A stretch of DNA of 64,000 nt from Ensifer sp. IC3342 (GCF_020193655.1 NZ_JADYVE010000007.1:248001-312000); one strand, 5' to 3'. Numbered from the stretch's first letter, positions 16,909-25,552 are shown. Notes: a model not told the origin generated them from the letters alone. Made by a program: numbers and translations.

Positions 16909-17514
16909 ATGGAAAAGTTCGTCAAGCTCACCGGCGTCGCTGCGCCCCTGCCTGTTGTCAACATCGACACGGACATGATCATTCCGAAGGACTACCTGAA
17001 GACGATCAAGCGCACCGGCCTTGGCAAGGGACTTTTCGCCGAAGCCCGCTATAACGAGGACGGTACGCCGAATCCGGATTTCGTGCTCAACAAGCCGGCC
17101 TACCAGAACGCCAAGATCCTCGTTGCCGGCGACAATTTCGGCTGCGGCTCCTCGCGCGAGCATGCGCCTTGGGCGCTCCTCGATTTCGGCATCCGCTGTG
17201 TCATTTCGACCTCGTTCGCCGACATCTTCTACAACAACTGTTTCAAGAACGGCATTCTGCCGATCGTCGTCAGCCAGGCCGACCTCGACAAGCTGATGGA
17301 CGACGCCAACCGCGGTTCGAACGCCGTGCTCTCGATCGATCTGGAAGCCCAGGAAATCACCGGCCCCGACGGCGGTTCGATCAAGTTCGAGATCGATGCC
17401 TTCAAGCGCCATTGCCTGCTGAACGGCCTCGACGATATCGGCCTGACGCTGGAGAAGGCGAGCGCCATCGACAGCTTTGAGCAGAAAAACGCCGTATCGC
17501 GCCCCTGGGCCTGA
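16909..17514 (+). CDS. leuD: 3-isopropylmalate dehydratase small subunit
   Basis: Swivel-domain subunit of isopropylmalate isomerase, 201 residues, full length. '[14 protein letters not shown]' near the N-terminus and '[17 protein letters not shown]' near residue 75 are diagnostic. It completes the enzyme whose large subunit LeuC is encoded at 1536, about 14 kb upstream; the split arrangement means the two subunits are not co-transcribed. A RidA-like gene follows within 13 bp, probably in the same operon. Confidence 0.97.
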   Translation: MEKFVKLTGVAAPLPVVNIDTDMIIPKDYLKTIKRTGLGKGLFAEARYNEDGTPNPDFVLNKPAYQNAKILVAGDNFGCGSSREHAPWALLDFGIRCVISTSFADIFYNNCFKNGILPIVVSQADLDKLMDDANRGSNAVLSIDLEAQEITGPDGGSIKFEIDAFKRHCLLNGLDDIGLTLEKASAIDSFEQKNAVSRPWA

Positions 17515-17526
17515 GTGCGGGCGCCC

Positions 17527-17907
17527 ATGACGCGCAAGCTCATCTCTTCCGGTTCCCCTTTCGAGAAGACGGCAGGCTATTCGCGTGCCGTCGTCAAAGG
17601 AGACTGGTGCTTCGTCTCCGGCACGACCGGCTATGACTATGCCACCATGACCATGCCGGAGACGGTGGAGGAACAGGCGCGCAACTGCCTGAAGACGATC
17701 GAGGGCGCCTTGAAGCAGGCGGGATTCTCGCTTTCGGATGTCGTGCGCAACCATTACTACGTCGCCGACGCCAGCTTTGCCGACCGGGTCTTTCCGATCT
17801 TCGGCGAGATGTTCGGCGACATCCGCCCGGCGGCGACGATGATCGTCTGCGATCTTATCCGCCCGGAAATGCTGATCGAGATCGAGGTTACGGCATTTCG
17901 CGGGTGA
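17527..17907 (+). CDS. RidA/YjgF-like family protein
   Basis: About 126 residues with the Rid fold: 'YSRAVVKGDWCFVSGTTG' near the N-terminus, a central helix 'QARNCLKTIEGALKQAG', and a 'MLIEIEVTAF' C-terminal strand. True RidA enzymes hydrolyse reactive enamines and imines using an arginine in a 'PARS' motif. Here the aligned residues read 'RPAATM', so that arginine appears to be replaced by alanine and the deaminase activity is doubtful. The start could also be GTG 17515. It lies immediately after leuD and 40 bp before the MoxR gene. Confidence 0.85.
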   Translation: MTRKLISSGSPFEKTAGYSRAVVKGDWCFVSGTTGYDYATMTMPETVEEQARNCLKTIEGALKQAGFSLSDVVRNHYYVADASFADRVFPIFGEMFGDIRPAATMIVCDLIRPEMLIEIEVTAFRG

Positions 17908-17947
17908 CGCCTGTCCTCTCCAGCGTAGAGAGATCGAAGAGAAGCCC

Positions 17948-18787
17948 ATGCAGTTCGAAGGCACGGCCGACTATATCGCCGACAAGGACCTGAAGATCGC
18001 CGTCAACGCGGCAATCCGGCTGGAGCGTCCGCTTCTCGTCAAGGGCGAGCCCGGCACCGGCAAGACCGAGCTTGCACGCCAGATCGCCGCCGCCCTCGGT
18101 CTCGAGCTCATCGAGTGGAACGTCAAGTCGACGACCAAGGCGCAGCAAGGGCTCTACGAATATGACGCTGTGTCGCGGCTGCGCGACAGCCAGCTTGGCG
18201 ATCAGCGCGTCAATGACGTGAGGAACTACCTTCGCAAGGGCAAGCTCTGGCAGGCTTTCGAGGCAGCGCGGAAAACCGTGCTCCTGATTGACGAGATCGA
18301 CAAGGCGGATATCGAGTTCCCGAACGACCTCCTGCAGGAACTCGACCGGATGGAGTTCCACGTCTACGAGACGGGCGAAACGATCCACGCGCGGCACCGG
18401 CCGATCGTCATCATCACCTCCAACAACGAGAAGGAACTGCCAGACGCCTTTTTGCGCCGTTGTTTCTTCCATTATATCCGTTTCCCCGACGCCGAGACGC
18501 TCGCCCGCATTGTCGAAGTGCACTATCCGGGCATCCGCAAGGCGCTGCTTTCGGCGGCGCTCACTGCCTTCTACGGCATTCGCGAGGTGCCGGGGCTGAA
18601 GAAGAAACCCTCGACCTCCGAGGCGCTCGACTGGATCAGGCTGCTGGTCGCCGACGAGATCGACCCGGCCGACCTGCGCGCCGACCCAAAATCGATGCTG
18701 CCGAAGCTGCACGGAGCGCTCTTGAAGAACGAGCAGGATGTGCATCTCTTCGAGCGCCTCGCCTTCATGGCGCGCCGCGACGGCTGA
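17948..18787 (+). CDS. MoxR-family AAA ATPase
   Basis: 279 residues. Walker A is 'KGEPGTGKTELAR' at about residue 35, Walker B 'TVLLIDEIDKAD' at about residue 112, and sensor I 'IVIITSNNEKELPDAFLRRC' follows. MoxR ATPases act as chaperones, usually with a VWA-domain partner encoded next door. Here the VWA gene lies at 19911 beyond metA, so the usual pair is interrupted by a methionine gene. The client protein is unknown. Confidence 0.93.
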   Translation: MQFEGTADYIADKDLKIAVNAAIRLERPLLVKGEPGTGKTELARQIAAALGLELIEWNVKSTTKAQQGLYEYDAVSRLRDSQLGDQRVNDVRNYLRKGKLWQAFEAARKTVLLIDEIDKADIEFPNDLLQELDRMEFHVYETGETIHARHRPIVIITSNNEKELPDAFLRRCFFHYIRFPDAETLARIVEVHYPGIRKALLSAALTAFYGIREVPGLKKKPSTSEALDWIRLLVADEIDPADLRADPKSMLPKLHGALLKNEQDVHLFERLAFMARRDG

Positions 18788-18810
18788 GACTCCGCGAAAA
18801 ACGTTTTTCG

Positions 18811-18839
18811 TTGACCGCGCGCCATGCGGCGCGCTATCA
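18811..18839 (+). promoter_or_regulatory. sigma-70-type promoter of metA
   Basis: TTGACC-N17-CTATCA, a good match to the rhizobial housekeeping consensus. Transcription would start near 18846, exactly at the 5' edge of the SAM-II riboswitch. A perfect 16-bp palindrome CGAAAAACGTTTTTCG lies directly upstream at 18795-18810. Confidence 0.75.
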
Positions 18840-18847
18840 AATGAGCC

Positions 18848-18900
18848 GTGGTGATTTGGCCGGCCGGCTTGCAGCCACGTTAAAGAAATCGCTAAAGGGC
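18848..18900 (+). promoter_or_regulatory. SAM-II riboswitch
   Basis: The leader of metA contains the conserved SAM-II ('metA motif') core: GTGGTGATTTGG, then CTTGCAGCCAC whose GCCAC pairs back to GTGG(T), then GTTAAAGAAATCGCTAAAGG, which closes the H-type pseudoknot. SAM-II is known from Alphaproteobacteria upstream of metA and shuts the gene off when S-adenosylmethionine is plentiful. Position and orientation fit exactly. Confidence 0.92.
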
Positions 18901-18924
18901 CGAGGAAAAGCGGATTTCCAAGGA

Positions 18925-18956
18925 CCGGTCGCGATCATCTCGCCGCCGGTTTTTTT
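18925..18956 (+). terminator. intrinsic terminator in the metA leader
   Basis: A stem of ten pairs with one mismatch, CCGGTCGCGA-tcatc-TCGCCGCCGG, is followed by seven T and lies between the riboswitch and the metA ATG. It suggests that SAM binding acts at least partly by transcription attenuation. Confidence 0.82.
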
Positions 18957-18977
18957 GTATTTGATCGAGTGGACCCC

Positions 18978-19904
18978 ATGCCCATCAAGATTCCCGATAC
19001 GCTGCCCGCCTTCGAAACCCTCGTGCATGAGGGCGTGCGGGTGATGACCGAGACCGTGGCGATCCGTCAGGACATCCGCCCGCTTCAGATCGGGCTTCTG
19101 AACCTCATGCCGAACAAGATCAAGACCGAGATCCAGATGGCGCGGCTGATCGGCGCAACGCCGCTGCAGGTCGAGCTGACGCTGGTCCGCGTCAACGGCC
19201 ACCGGCCGAAGAACACGCCCGAGGATCACCTGCTCGCCTTCTATGAGACCTGGGAGGAAGTGAAGGGCCGCAAGTTCGACGGCTTCATCATCACCGGCGC
19301 GCCGGTCGAAACGCTCGAATACGAGGACGTCACGTACTGGCGGGAGCTGCAGCGCATCTTCGACTGGACAGCAACGAATGTGCACTCGACGATGAACGTC
19401 TGCTGGGGCGCGATGGCGGCGATCTACCATTTCCATGGCGTGCCGAAATATCCGCTCAAGGAAAAGGCCTTCGGCGTCTATCGCCACCAGAACCTGAAAC
19501 CGTCCTCTGTCTATCTGAACGGCTTTTCCGACGACTTTGCCGTTCCGGTTTCACGCTGGACGGAGGTGCGCCGCGCCGACATCGACCGGGTGCCGGGGCT
19601 CGAAATCCTGATGGAATCGAAGGAGATGGGCGTCTGCCTGGTGCACGAAAAGAAATGCAACCGGCTCTACATGTTCAATCACGTGGAGTATGATTCGACC
19701 TCCTTGTCGGACGAATATTTCCGCGACGTGGATGCCGGTGTGCCGATCAAGCTGCCGCACGACTATTTCCCGCACAATGACGCCGACCTGCCGCCGCAGA
19801 ACCGCTGGCGCAGCCATGCGCATCTCTTCTTCGGCAACTGGATCAACGAGATTTACCAGACGACACCCTACGAACTCGAAAAGATCGGCACGGGAGACCA
19901 TTGA
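18978..19904 (+). CDS. metA: homoserine O-acyltransferase (MetA/MetAS type)
   Basis: First committed enzyme of methionine synthesis: it transfers a succinyl or acetyl group to homoserine. The 308-residue product matches the MetA glutamine-amidotransferase-like family: '[18 protein letters not shown]', the catalytic cysteine in 'NVCWGAMAA' near residue 143, and 'YMFNHVEY' with the catalytic histidine. Whether it uses acetyl- or succinyl-CoA depends on one active-site residue and is not decided here. ATG 18978 gives the conserved '[11 protein letters not shown]' start. The upstream SAM-II riboswitch confirms the role. Confidence 0.96.
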   Translation: MPIKIPDTLPAFETLVHEGVRVMTETVAIRQDIRPLQIGLLNLMPNKIKTEIQMARLIGATPLQVELTLVRVNGHRPKNTPEDHLLAFYETWEEVKGRKFDGFIITGAPVETLEYEDVTYWRELQRIFDWTATNVHSTMNVCWGAMAAIYHFHGVPKYPLKEKAFGVYRHQNLKPSSVYLNGFSDDFAVPVSRWTEVRRADIDRVPGLEILMESKEMGVCLVHEKKCNRLYMFNHVEYDSTSLSDEYFRDVDAGVPIKLPHDYFPHNDADLPPQNRWRSHAHLFFGNWINEIYQTTPYELEKIGTGDH

Positions 19905-19910
19905 GCCTCG

Positions 19911-21095
19911 ATGTTCATCCCCTTCTTCCTCGAATTGAAGGCCGCGAAAGTCCCGGTGACGCTCCGGGAATTCCTGTCGCTGATCGAGGGACTGGAGACG
20001 GGGATCGCGACCTTCGACGTCGAGGCCTTCTATTTCCTCGCCCGTGCGGCGCTGGTGAAGGACGAGCGCCACATCGACCGCTTCGACCGGGTGTTCCGGC
20101 ATTGTTTTGCCGGGCTGGAAGCGGTTTCCCCATCGGAGACTTTTGGTGAGGCGACTATTCCCGAGGAATGGTTGAAGAAACTCGCCGAGAAATACCTGAC
20201 CGAGGAGGAGAAGAAGCTCGTCGAGGCGCTTGGCGGCTTCGACAAGCTGATGGAAACGCTGCGTGAGCGGCTCGCGGAGCAGACCGGCCGCCACCAGGGC
20301 GGCTCGAAATGGATCGGCACCGCCGGCACCTCCCCCTTCGGCGCCTATGGCTACAATCCCGAAGGGGTCAGGATCGGCCAGGAGACTTCGCGCCACCGGC
20401 GCGCCATCAAGGTCTGGGACCGACGCGAGTTCAAGGACTATGACGACACGGTCGAACTCGGCACGCGCAACATCAAGGTGGCCCTGAAACGGCTGAGGCG
20501 CTGGGTGCGCGAAGGGGCGGCCGAGGAGATCGATCTGACCGGCACGATCCGTTCCACCGCCGAGCACGGCTATCTCGACGTCGTCACCCGGCCGGAGCGG
20601 CGCAATGCGGTCAAGCTCCTGATGTTCTTCGACGTCGGCGGATCAATGGACGACCATATCCGCGTCGTGGAAGAGCTCTTCTCGGCTGTGCGCAGCGAAT
20701 TCCGGCACATGGATTATTTCTACTTCCACAATTGCGTCTACGAGGGCCTGTGGAAGGACAATCGCCGCCGGCGTGTCGATGTCACCCGCACGGCCGAACT
20801 CTTGCGCACCTTCGGCGGCGACTATCGCGCCATCTTCGTCGGCGATGCCTCGATGAGCCCCTATGAGATCAGCCATCCGGGCGGGTCGGTGGAACACTGG
20901 AACGACGAGGCCGGCGCGCTCTGGCTCACGCGCATCACGGCGCATTTCCCCCGTTCGATCTGGCTCAACCCGGTTCCGGAGGAGCATTGGCGCCATACCC
21001 AGTCGATCGCCATGATCCGCGCGCTCTTCGGCGGCCGGATGTTCCCGCTAACGCTCGCAGGCCTGCAGGCGGCGACGAAGGAACTGTCGCGGTGA
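19911..21095 (+). CDS. VWA domain protein, CoxE-like (MoxR partner type)
   Basis: 394 residues. The C-terminal half carries a von Willebrand A-like domain with a metal site at 'LMFFDVGGSMDDH' near residue 240; the canonical DxSxS reads DVGGS here, so the first serine is glycine. The N-terminal half is helical and charged. Family members work with MoxR ATPases, one of which is encoded at 17948. The ATG is only six bases after the metA stop and has no strong ribosome-binding site, so it is probably translated from the metA mRNA and may share its SAM control. Confidence 0.88.
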   Translation: MFIPFFLELKAAKVPVTLREFLSLIEGLETGIATFDVEAFYFLARAALVKDERHIDRFDRVFRHCFAGLEAVSPSETFGEATIPEEWLKKLAEKYLTEEEKKLVEALGGFDKLMETLRERLAEQTGRHQGGSKWIGTAGTSPFGAYGYNPEGVRIGQETSRHRRAIKVWDRREFKDYDDTVELGTRNIKVALKRLRRWVREGAAEEIDLTGTIRSTAEHGYLDVVTRPERRNAVKLLMFFDVGGSMDDHIRVVEELFSAVRSEFRHMDYFYFHNCVYEGLWKDNRRRRVDVTRTAELLRTFGGDYRAIFVGDASMSPYEISHPGGSVEHWNDEAGALWLTRITAHFPRSIWLNPVPEEHWRHTQSIAMIRALFGGRMFPLTLAGLQAATKELSR

Positions 21096-21126
21096 ATCGG
21101 GTGACGGCTGCATCTTTCAAAGGGCG

Positions 21127-21240
21127 CGACGCCCCTCACCCTAGCCCTCTCCCCGCTCGCGGGGAGAGGGGACTTGGCCGGCGCGGCATATCCCTTCGCC
21201 CCGCGTGCGGGGAGGAGACGGCGGCAGCCGGATGAGGGGT
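21127..21240. repeat. rhizobial REP-type palindromic repeat
   Basis: 'cgcccctcaccctagccctctccccgc' / 'gcggggagagggg' arms, then 'cccttcgccccgcgtgcggggaggag' and a closing 'gccggatgaggggt' (each block given in outline). The inverted halves make a long imperfect hairpin. It is one of seven or eight such copies here. Confidence 0.8.
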
Positions 21241-21335
21241 AGCCGGACGTAGGCAGAGGAAAAGTATGACTTTCCGGTTGCCGCGTCGCCGGAAATACCG
21301 CAGGTTGACGCCGACTCGCAGAAGATGGAGACAAG

Positions 21336-22352
21336 ATGAGCGCGGACATGGAAATCTTCGGTCGCCTGCCTTCCGGGGAACCGGTTCATCGCGTGACGCT
21401 CAAGGGCGGCGGGCTGACGGCGAAGGTGATGACCTGGGGGGCAGTCATCCAGGATCTGCGGCTGGAGGGGCACCAGCCGCCCCTGGTTCTGGGTTTCGAG
21501 GATTTCGATAGCTACCCTGCGCATTCGTCCTATTTCGGCGCCACCCCCGGCCGCAACGCCAACCGCATCGGCGGCGGACGCTTCAAACTCGATGGCAAGG
21601 CCTATCAGCTCGACCTCAACGAAAAGGGCGTGACCCATCTTCACGGCGGCAGCGACAATATCGCCAAGCGCAACTGGACGATCGTCGACCTCGCGGAGGA
21701 TCGCGTCACGCTCAGGATCACCGATCCCGACGGACGGTCCGGCTATCCCGGCAATTGCACGATCGCCTGCACCTATACGCTGAAACCCGGCGGTGTGCTG
21801 AACGTCACCTACGTAACGGAGACCGACGCGCCGACGCTCGCCAATGTCTGCCAGCACAGCTACTTCAATCTCGACGGCAGCGATGACGTGTTCGGCCATG
21901 ACAGCATGATCGCCGCCGATCACTATCTGCCGACGGACGAGCGGCAGATCCCGACCGGCGAAATCCGCGCCGTTGCCGGCACGGCCTTCGATCTCAGGGA
22001 AATGACCTCGCTGCGGCGGCAGACGGAAGGCGAAAAGATCGCCTACGACCACAATTTCTGCCTCTCGCCGGAGCGGATGGACAAACACTCGGTGGCACTG
22101 GTGCGCAGCATCAATTCCGGGATTTCACTGGAAGTGCTGACGACCGAGCCCGGCATCCAGCTCTATAGCGGCTTCAAACTCGATGTGCCCGTGCCGGGAC
22201 TGGAGGGTCGCCGCTACGGCCCCTTCGCCGGCTTCTGCCTCGAAACGCAAATCTGGCCCGACGCAATCAACCACGAAGGTTTCCCGAAGGCCGTGCTCAG
22301 GCCGGGCGAAACGCTGCGCCAGGAGACTGACTACGTGTTCATGAAGAGCTGA
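21336..22352 (+). CDS. galM: galactose mutarotase (aldose 1-epimerase)
   Basis: Interconverts alpha and beta anomers of galactose and other aldoses. 338 residues, normal size. Landmarks: 'GATPGRNANRIGGGRF' near residue 70, 'HLHGGSDNIAKRNW' with a substrate histidine near residue 100, 'QHSYFNLDG' with the catalytic histidine near residue 171, and 'FCLETQIWPDAINH' with the catalytic glutamate near residue 300. GGAGACAAG precedes the ATG. No other galactose genes are adjacent. Confidence 0.94.
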   Translation: MSADMEIFGRLPSGEPVHRVTLKGGGLTAKVMTWGAVIQDLRLEGHQPPLVLGFEDFDSYPAHSSYFGATPGRNANRIGGGRFKLDGKAYQLDLNEKGVTHLHGGSDNIAKRNWTIVDLAEDRVTLRITDPDGRSGYPGNCTIACTYTLKPGGVLNVTYVTETDAPTLANVCQHSYFNLDGSDDVFGHDSMIAADHYLPTDERQIPTGEIRAVAGTAFDLREMTSLRRQTEGEKIAYDHNFCLSPERMDKHSVALVRSINSGISLEVLTTEPGIQLYSGFKLDVPVPGLEGRRYGPFAGFCLETQIWPDAINHEGFPKAVLRPGETLRQETDYVFMKS

Positions 22353-22450
22353 GGGCGAGTGGCCGAACCGGTGAGCCAGCCGGCTGCTCGGTCGGCATGG
22401 TTCCAGCGCCAGCAGCTAAGAAAAACAATGAAATGAAGTGGTTAGAAATT

Positions 22451-22525
22451 TGGAGCGGGTGAGGCGATTCGAACGCCCGACCCCAACCTTGGCAAGGTTG
22501 TGCTCTACCCCTGAGCTACACCCGC
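22451..22525 (-). tRNA. tRNA-Gly (anticodon GCC)
   Basis: Folds as a complete 75-nt cloverleaf on the minus strand: acceptor GCGGGTG pairs with CACCCGC, discriminator T, encoded CCA, D-arm GCTC/GAGC, anticodon stem CAACC/GGTTG around TTGCCAA (anticodon GCC), and T-arm around GTTCGAATC. Confidence 0.97.
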
Positions 22526-22844
22526 TCATCATCCGCGGTCCGGGGGTAGTCGGTGGACCGTGGGTGCCGCCCCGTCTTGCGGCGACGGGCGCTATATGGC
22601 CTAAGCCTTTTTCAAATGCAACAGGGAAATGACGCAAATGCGAAGAATTTTTTCGGGGCCATCCAAAAAGCCCGGAAATGCCGGTGTTTTCCACTGAGGC
22701 ATATCGGCCGGGAGTGCAGCGGCGCGTGAGCGGTTTCCGCCGTCATGCCGCTCCAGCCCACGATAATCGCCGCGCCTGAGATTGCGGAGCGCGCCTGTTC
22801 TCCGTAAAGCAGGGCGAAATCGCCACGACAGGAAGGATTTGATG
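22526..22844. other. intergenic region; tRNA-Gly promoter, no gene seen
   Basis: About 319 bp between divergent tRNA-Gly and the YbaK-like gene. Apart from a likely tRNA promoter at 22593-22621 I see no gene, repeat or strong hairpin here. Confidence 0.45.
22593..22621 (-). promoter_or_regulatory. probable promoter of tRNA-Gly
   Basis: On the minus strand TTGCAT-N17-CATATA, giving a start roughly 60 bp upstream of the mature tRNA 5' end. Confidence 0.5.
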
Positions 22845-23354
22845 ATGAGCGAGGCGCAGCCGAAGACCGCGGAGGATCTGTTCCGTTTTCTCGACGAGCT
22901 TGGGATCGAACACACGACGAAGCGCCATGCGCCGGTCTTCACCGTTGCCGAATCGGTGGCGCTGCGCGACGAAATTCCTGGCGGACATACAAAGAACCTG
23001 TTCGTGAAGGATAAGAAGGACAATTATTTCCTGCTGACCGTCGAGGAGCATGCGACGGTGGACCTGAAGACCGTCCATCAGATCATCGGCGCGGCAAGCA
23101 AGGTTTCCTTCGGCAAGCCGGAAAAGCTGATGGAATATCTGGGCGTCATCCCCGGCGCGGTGACCGCCTTCGGCGCGATCAACGACACGGGCGGCAACGT
23201 GAAGTTCATTCTGGACGAGGGGTTGATGGAATTTGACACGATCAACGGCCATCCGCTTTCGAACGATCAGACAACGTCGATCGCGTCGAAGGACATGTTG
23301 CGTTTCATGGAAGCAACCGGGCATGAGCCGCTTGTCTTGAAAGTGATGACCTGA
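22845..23354 (+). CDS. prolyl-tRNA deacylase-like (YbaK/ProXp) protein
   Basis: About 169 residues of the YbaK/aminoacyl-tRNA editing fold: 'HAPVFTVAESVALR', the conserved lysine block 'GGHTKNLFVKDKK' near residue 50, 'LGVIPGAVTAFGAIND' near residue 105, and 'HPLSNDQTTSI'. Such free-standing domains clear mischarged Ala-tRNA(Pro) or similar. AGGAAGGA at 22830-22838 precedes two adjacent ATGs (22842 and 22845). The tRNA specificity is inferred from family only. Confidence 0.9.
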   Translation: MSEAQPKTAEDLFRFLDELGIEHTTKRHAPVFTVAESVALRDEIPGGHTKNLFVKDKKDNYFLLTVEEHATVDLKTVHQIIGAASKVSFGKPEKLMEYLGVIPGAVTAFGAINDTGGNVKFILDEGLMEFDTINGHPLSNDQTTSIASKDMLRFMEATGHEPLVLKVMT

Positions 23355-23412
23355 CATACGATCTTTGGCGCGGATGCATGAAGTCGGACGGCAAGTCCGC
23401 GAGGAGAGAAGA

Positions 23413-24390
23413 ATGAGCGGTAGCGACAATCCCTATGCAGGTTCTTTCGGCAACCAGATGACGGCTTCGGCTTCGTTCGGCGGCCAGCCGGCGCCGAAGC
23501 CCGCAGCCGCAGGCGATCTGATCAAGGAGACCACCACCGCGACCTTCTCCCGCGACGTGCTGGAAGCCTCGCGCCAGCAGCCGGTTCTCGTCGATTTCTG
23601 GGCTCCCTGGTGCGGACCCTGCAAGCAATTGACCCCGGTGATCGAAAAGGTCGTGACGGAAGCTGCCGGCCGAGTGAAGCTCGTCAAGATGAATATCGAC
23701 GAGCATCCCTCGATCGCCGGCCAGCTCGGCATCCAGTCGATCCCCGCCGTCATCGCCTTCGTCGGTGGGCGCCCGGTCGACGGCTTCATGGGCGCCGTTC
23801 CTGAAAGCCAGATCAAGCAGTTCATCGACCGCATCGCGGGACCCGCCGTGAGCGATGGCAAGGCCGAGATCGAAGCCGCACTGAGCGATGCCAAGGCATT
23901 GCTCGATGCCGGTGAGGCGGAAAACGCCGCAGGCCTCTACGGCGCCGTCCTGCAGGCGGAGCCGGACAATGCGACTGCCATTGCCGGCATGGTCGAATGT
24001 ATGATTACGCTCGGACAGCTTGGCGAGGCGCGCCAGGCGCTTTCGGAACTGCCGGAAGAGCTTGCCAAGGACGCAGTCATCGGCGCCGTCTCGAAGAAAC
24101 TCGACCAGATCGAAGAGGCGCGCAAGCTCGGCGATCCGACGGCGCTCGAGCATCAGCTGGCGCTCAATCCGGATGATCACGCGGCGCGGCTGAAGCTTGC
24201 CAAGATCCGCAATGTCGAAGGCGACCGGAACGCGGCGGCCGAACATCTGCTGTTGATCATGAAGCGCGACCGCAGCTTCGAAGACGACGGTGCCCGGCGC
24301 GAGCTTCTGGGCTTCTTTGAAGTCTGGGGACCGAAGGATCCGGCGACGGTCGCCGCGCGGCGCAAGCTTTCGTCGATTCTTTTCTCTTAA
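23413..24390 (+). CDS. thioredoxin-TPR protein (CnoX/YbbN-like)
   Basis: 325 residues: a thioredoxin domain at about 35-140 with the active site 'WCGPC' (Cys67 and Cys70), followed by tetratricopeptide-type helices that include 'LLDAGEAENAAGLYGAVLQAEPDN' over about 24 positions. This layout is that of YbbN/CnoX proteins, which cooperate with DnaK and GroEL and protect clients from oxidation. CnoX in E. coli lacks both cysteines, whereas this protein keeps them and may be redox active. GAGGAGAGAAGA precedes ATG 23413. Confidence 0.9.
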   Translation: MSGSDNPYAGSFGNQMTASASFGGQPAPKPAAAGDLIKETTTATFSRDVLEASRQQPVLVDFWAPWCGPCKQLTPVIEKVVTEAAGRVKLVKMNIDEHPSIAGQLGIQSIPAVIAFVGGRPVDGFMGAVPESQIKQFIDRIAGPAVSDGKAEIEAALSDAKALLDAGEAENAAGLYGAVLQAEPDNATAIAGMVECMITLGQLGEARQALSELPEELAKDAVIGAVSKKLDQIEEARKLGDPTALEHQLALNPDDHAARLKLAKIRNVEGDRNAAAEHLLLIMKRDRSFEDDGARRELLGFFEVWGPKDPATVAARRKLSSILFS

Positions 24391-24517
24391 GCAGCAAGAC
24401 TGCAGCAGGATCCGCATCTTTTTCCCTTGAGATTTTCGAGGGACGCACCATTTCTTGATCGGGGTGTCGTGCCTGGCGATGAGGCGCGGCAAGCCGGTAT
24501 CTGCAAGGTCTATCGGA

Positions 24518-25198
24518 ATGCATGTCGGAAATGCGCGCTACCTCGGTCCTCAGGACTTGCCGGAGATTCTTCCGGTATTTCCGCTGACGGGCGCGCTCCT
24601 GCTTCCCGGCGCACAGCTCCCACTCAATATCTTCGAACCGCGCTATCTTGCGATGTTCGATGATGCACTCGCCGGAAACCGGCTGATCGGCATCGTCCAA
24701 CCCTCCTTCTCCGAGGGGCGCAACGACATCGACTCGGGGCCCGTGCCGGCGCTTTGCCAGGTCGGCTGCATCGGCCGCATCACCTCGTTTGCGGAGACCG
24801 GCGACGGGCGCTACATCACCTCGCTCACCGGTGTGTGCCGCTACCGCCTCTTCGCCGAAGTGGCCGGCTGCCGCGGCTACCGCCGCTTCCGCATCGGCCC
24901 CTTCGCAACCGATCTCGAAAACCCCGACGATGAGAGCCTCGTCGATCGCGAAGCGCTTCTGGCGGCCTTCCGGGCCTATCTCGACGCCAACAAGCTGGAG
25001 GCGGACTGGGAGAGCGTGGAGCGGGCGAGCAACCGTACGCTCGTCAATTCCATGGCGATGATGTCGCCTTATGGCCCAGCGGAAAAGCAGGCGCTGCTGG
25101 AAGCGCCTGACCTGAAAACGCGCGCCGAAACGTTGATCGCGATCACCGAGATCGTGCTTGCCCGCAATTTCGGCGACCTCGACAACATCTTGCAGTAG
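24518..25198 (+). CDS. LON peptidase substrate-binding domain protein
   Basis: About 226 residues consisting of the N-terminal domain of Lon without ATPase or protease: '[29 protein letters not shown]' marks the first beta-sheet (about 29 positions), and '[18 protein letters not shown]' follows. It probably binds unfolded or specific proteins; its partner is unknown. The start at ATG 24518 is chosen by similarity to the family N-terminus, and in-frame ATG 24455 is an alternative. A Trm112-like gene follows by ten bp. Confidence 0.87.
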   Translation: MHVGNARYLGPQDLPEILPVFPLTGALLLPGAQLPLNIFEPRYLAMFDDALAGNRLIGIVQPSFSEGRNDIDSGPVPALCQVGCIGRITSFAETGDGRYITSLTGVCRYRLFAEVAGCRGYRRFRIGPFATDLENPDDESLVDREALLAAFRAYLDANKLEADWESVERASNRTLVNSMAMMSPYGPAEKQALLEAPDLKTRAETLIAITEIVLARNFGDLDNILQ

Positions 25199-25208
25199 CG
25201 GCACAGCC

Positions 25209-25397
25209 ATGGATATCAATGCCAGCAAGGTCGATCCGAAACTCCTCGAACTGCTCGTCTGCCCGCTGACGAAGGGGCGGCTGAGCTATGACGCCGAAGC
25301 GCAGGAGCTGATTTCCGAAAAGGCCCGTCTCGCTTATCCGATCCGCGACGGCGTTCCTATCATGCTCGTGTCGGAAGCGCGCAAGATCGAAGATTAG
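25209..25397 (+). CDS. Trm112 family protein (UPF0434)
   Basis: 62 residues: '[17 protein letters not shown]', '[18 protein letters not shown]', both family hallmarks. Bacterial members lack the full zinc site (only one cysteine is seen here) and their role is unknown; eukaryotic Trm112 activates methyltransferases. It follows the LON-domain gene closely, as is common in rhizobia. Confidence 0.92.
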   Translation: MDINASKVDPKLLELLVCPLTKGRLSYDAEAQELISEKARLAYPIRDGVPIMLVSEARKIED

Positions 25398-25430
25398 CCT
25401 ACTAATCCAATCCAAACAGGCCATGATTGC

Positions 25431-25528
25431 CCCTCACTTCTCCGCAGACGGGGAGAGGGGTGGAGCGCACATTCTCCTTCGCCCCGCGTGCGGGGAGAAG
25501 GCGGCCACCAGGCCGGATGAGGGGCAAT
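25431..25528. repeat. rhizobial REP-type palindromic repeat
   Basis: 'cccctcacttctccgcagacggggagaggggtgg', then 'ccttcgccccgcgtgcggggagaaggcgg' and a closing 'ccggatgaggggca' (in outline). The outer CCCCTCA/TGAGGGG and inner CCCCGC/GCGGGG arms pair. It lies between convergent genes. Confidence 0.8.
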
Positions 25529-25552
25529 TTGTGATCAGAAAAGCTGCGCAGG

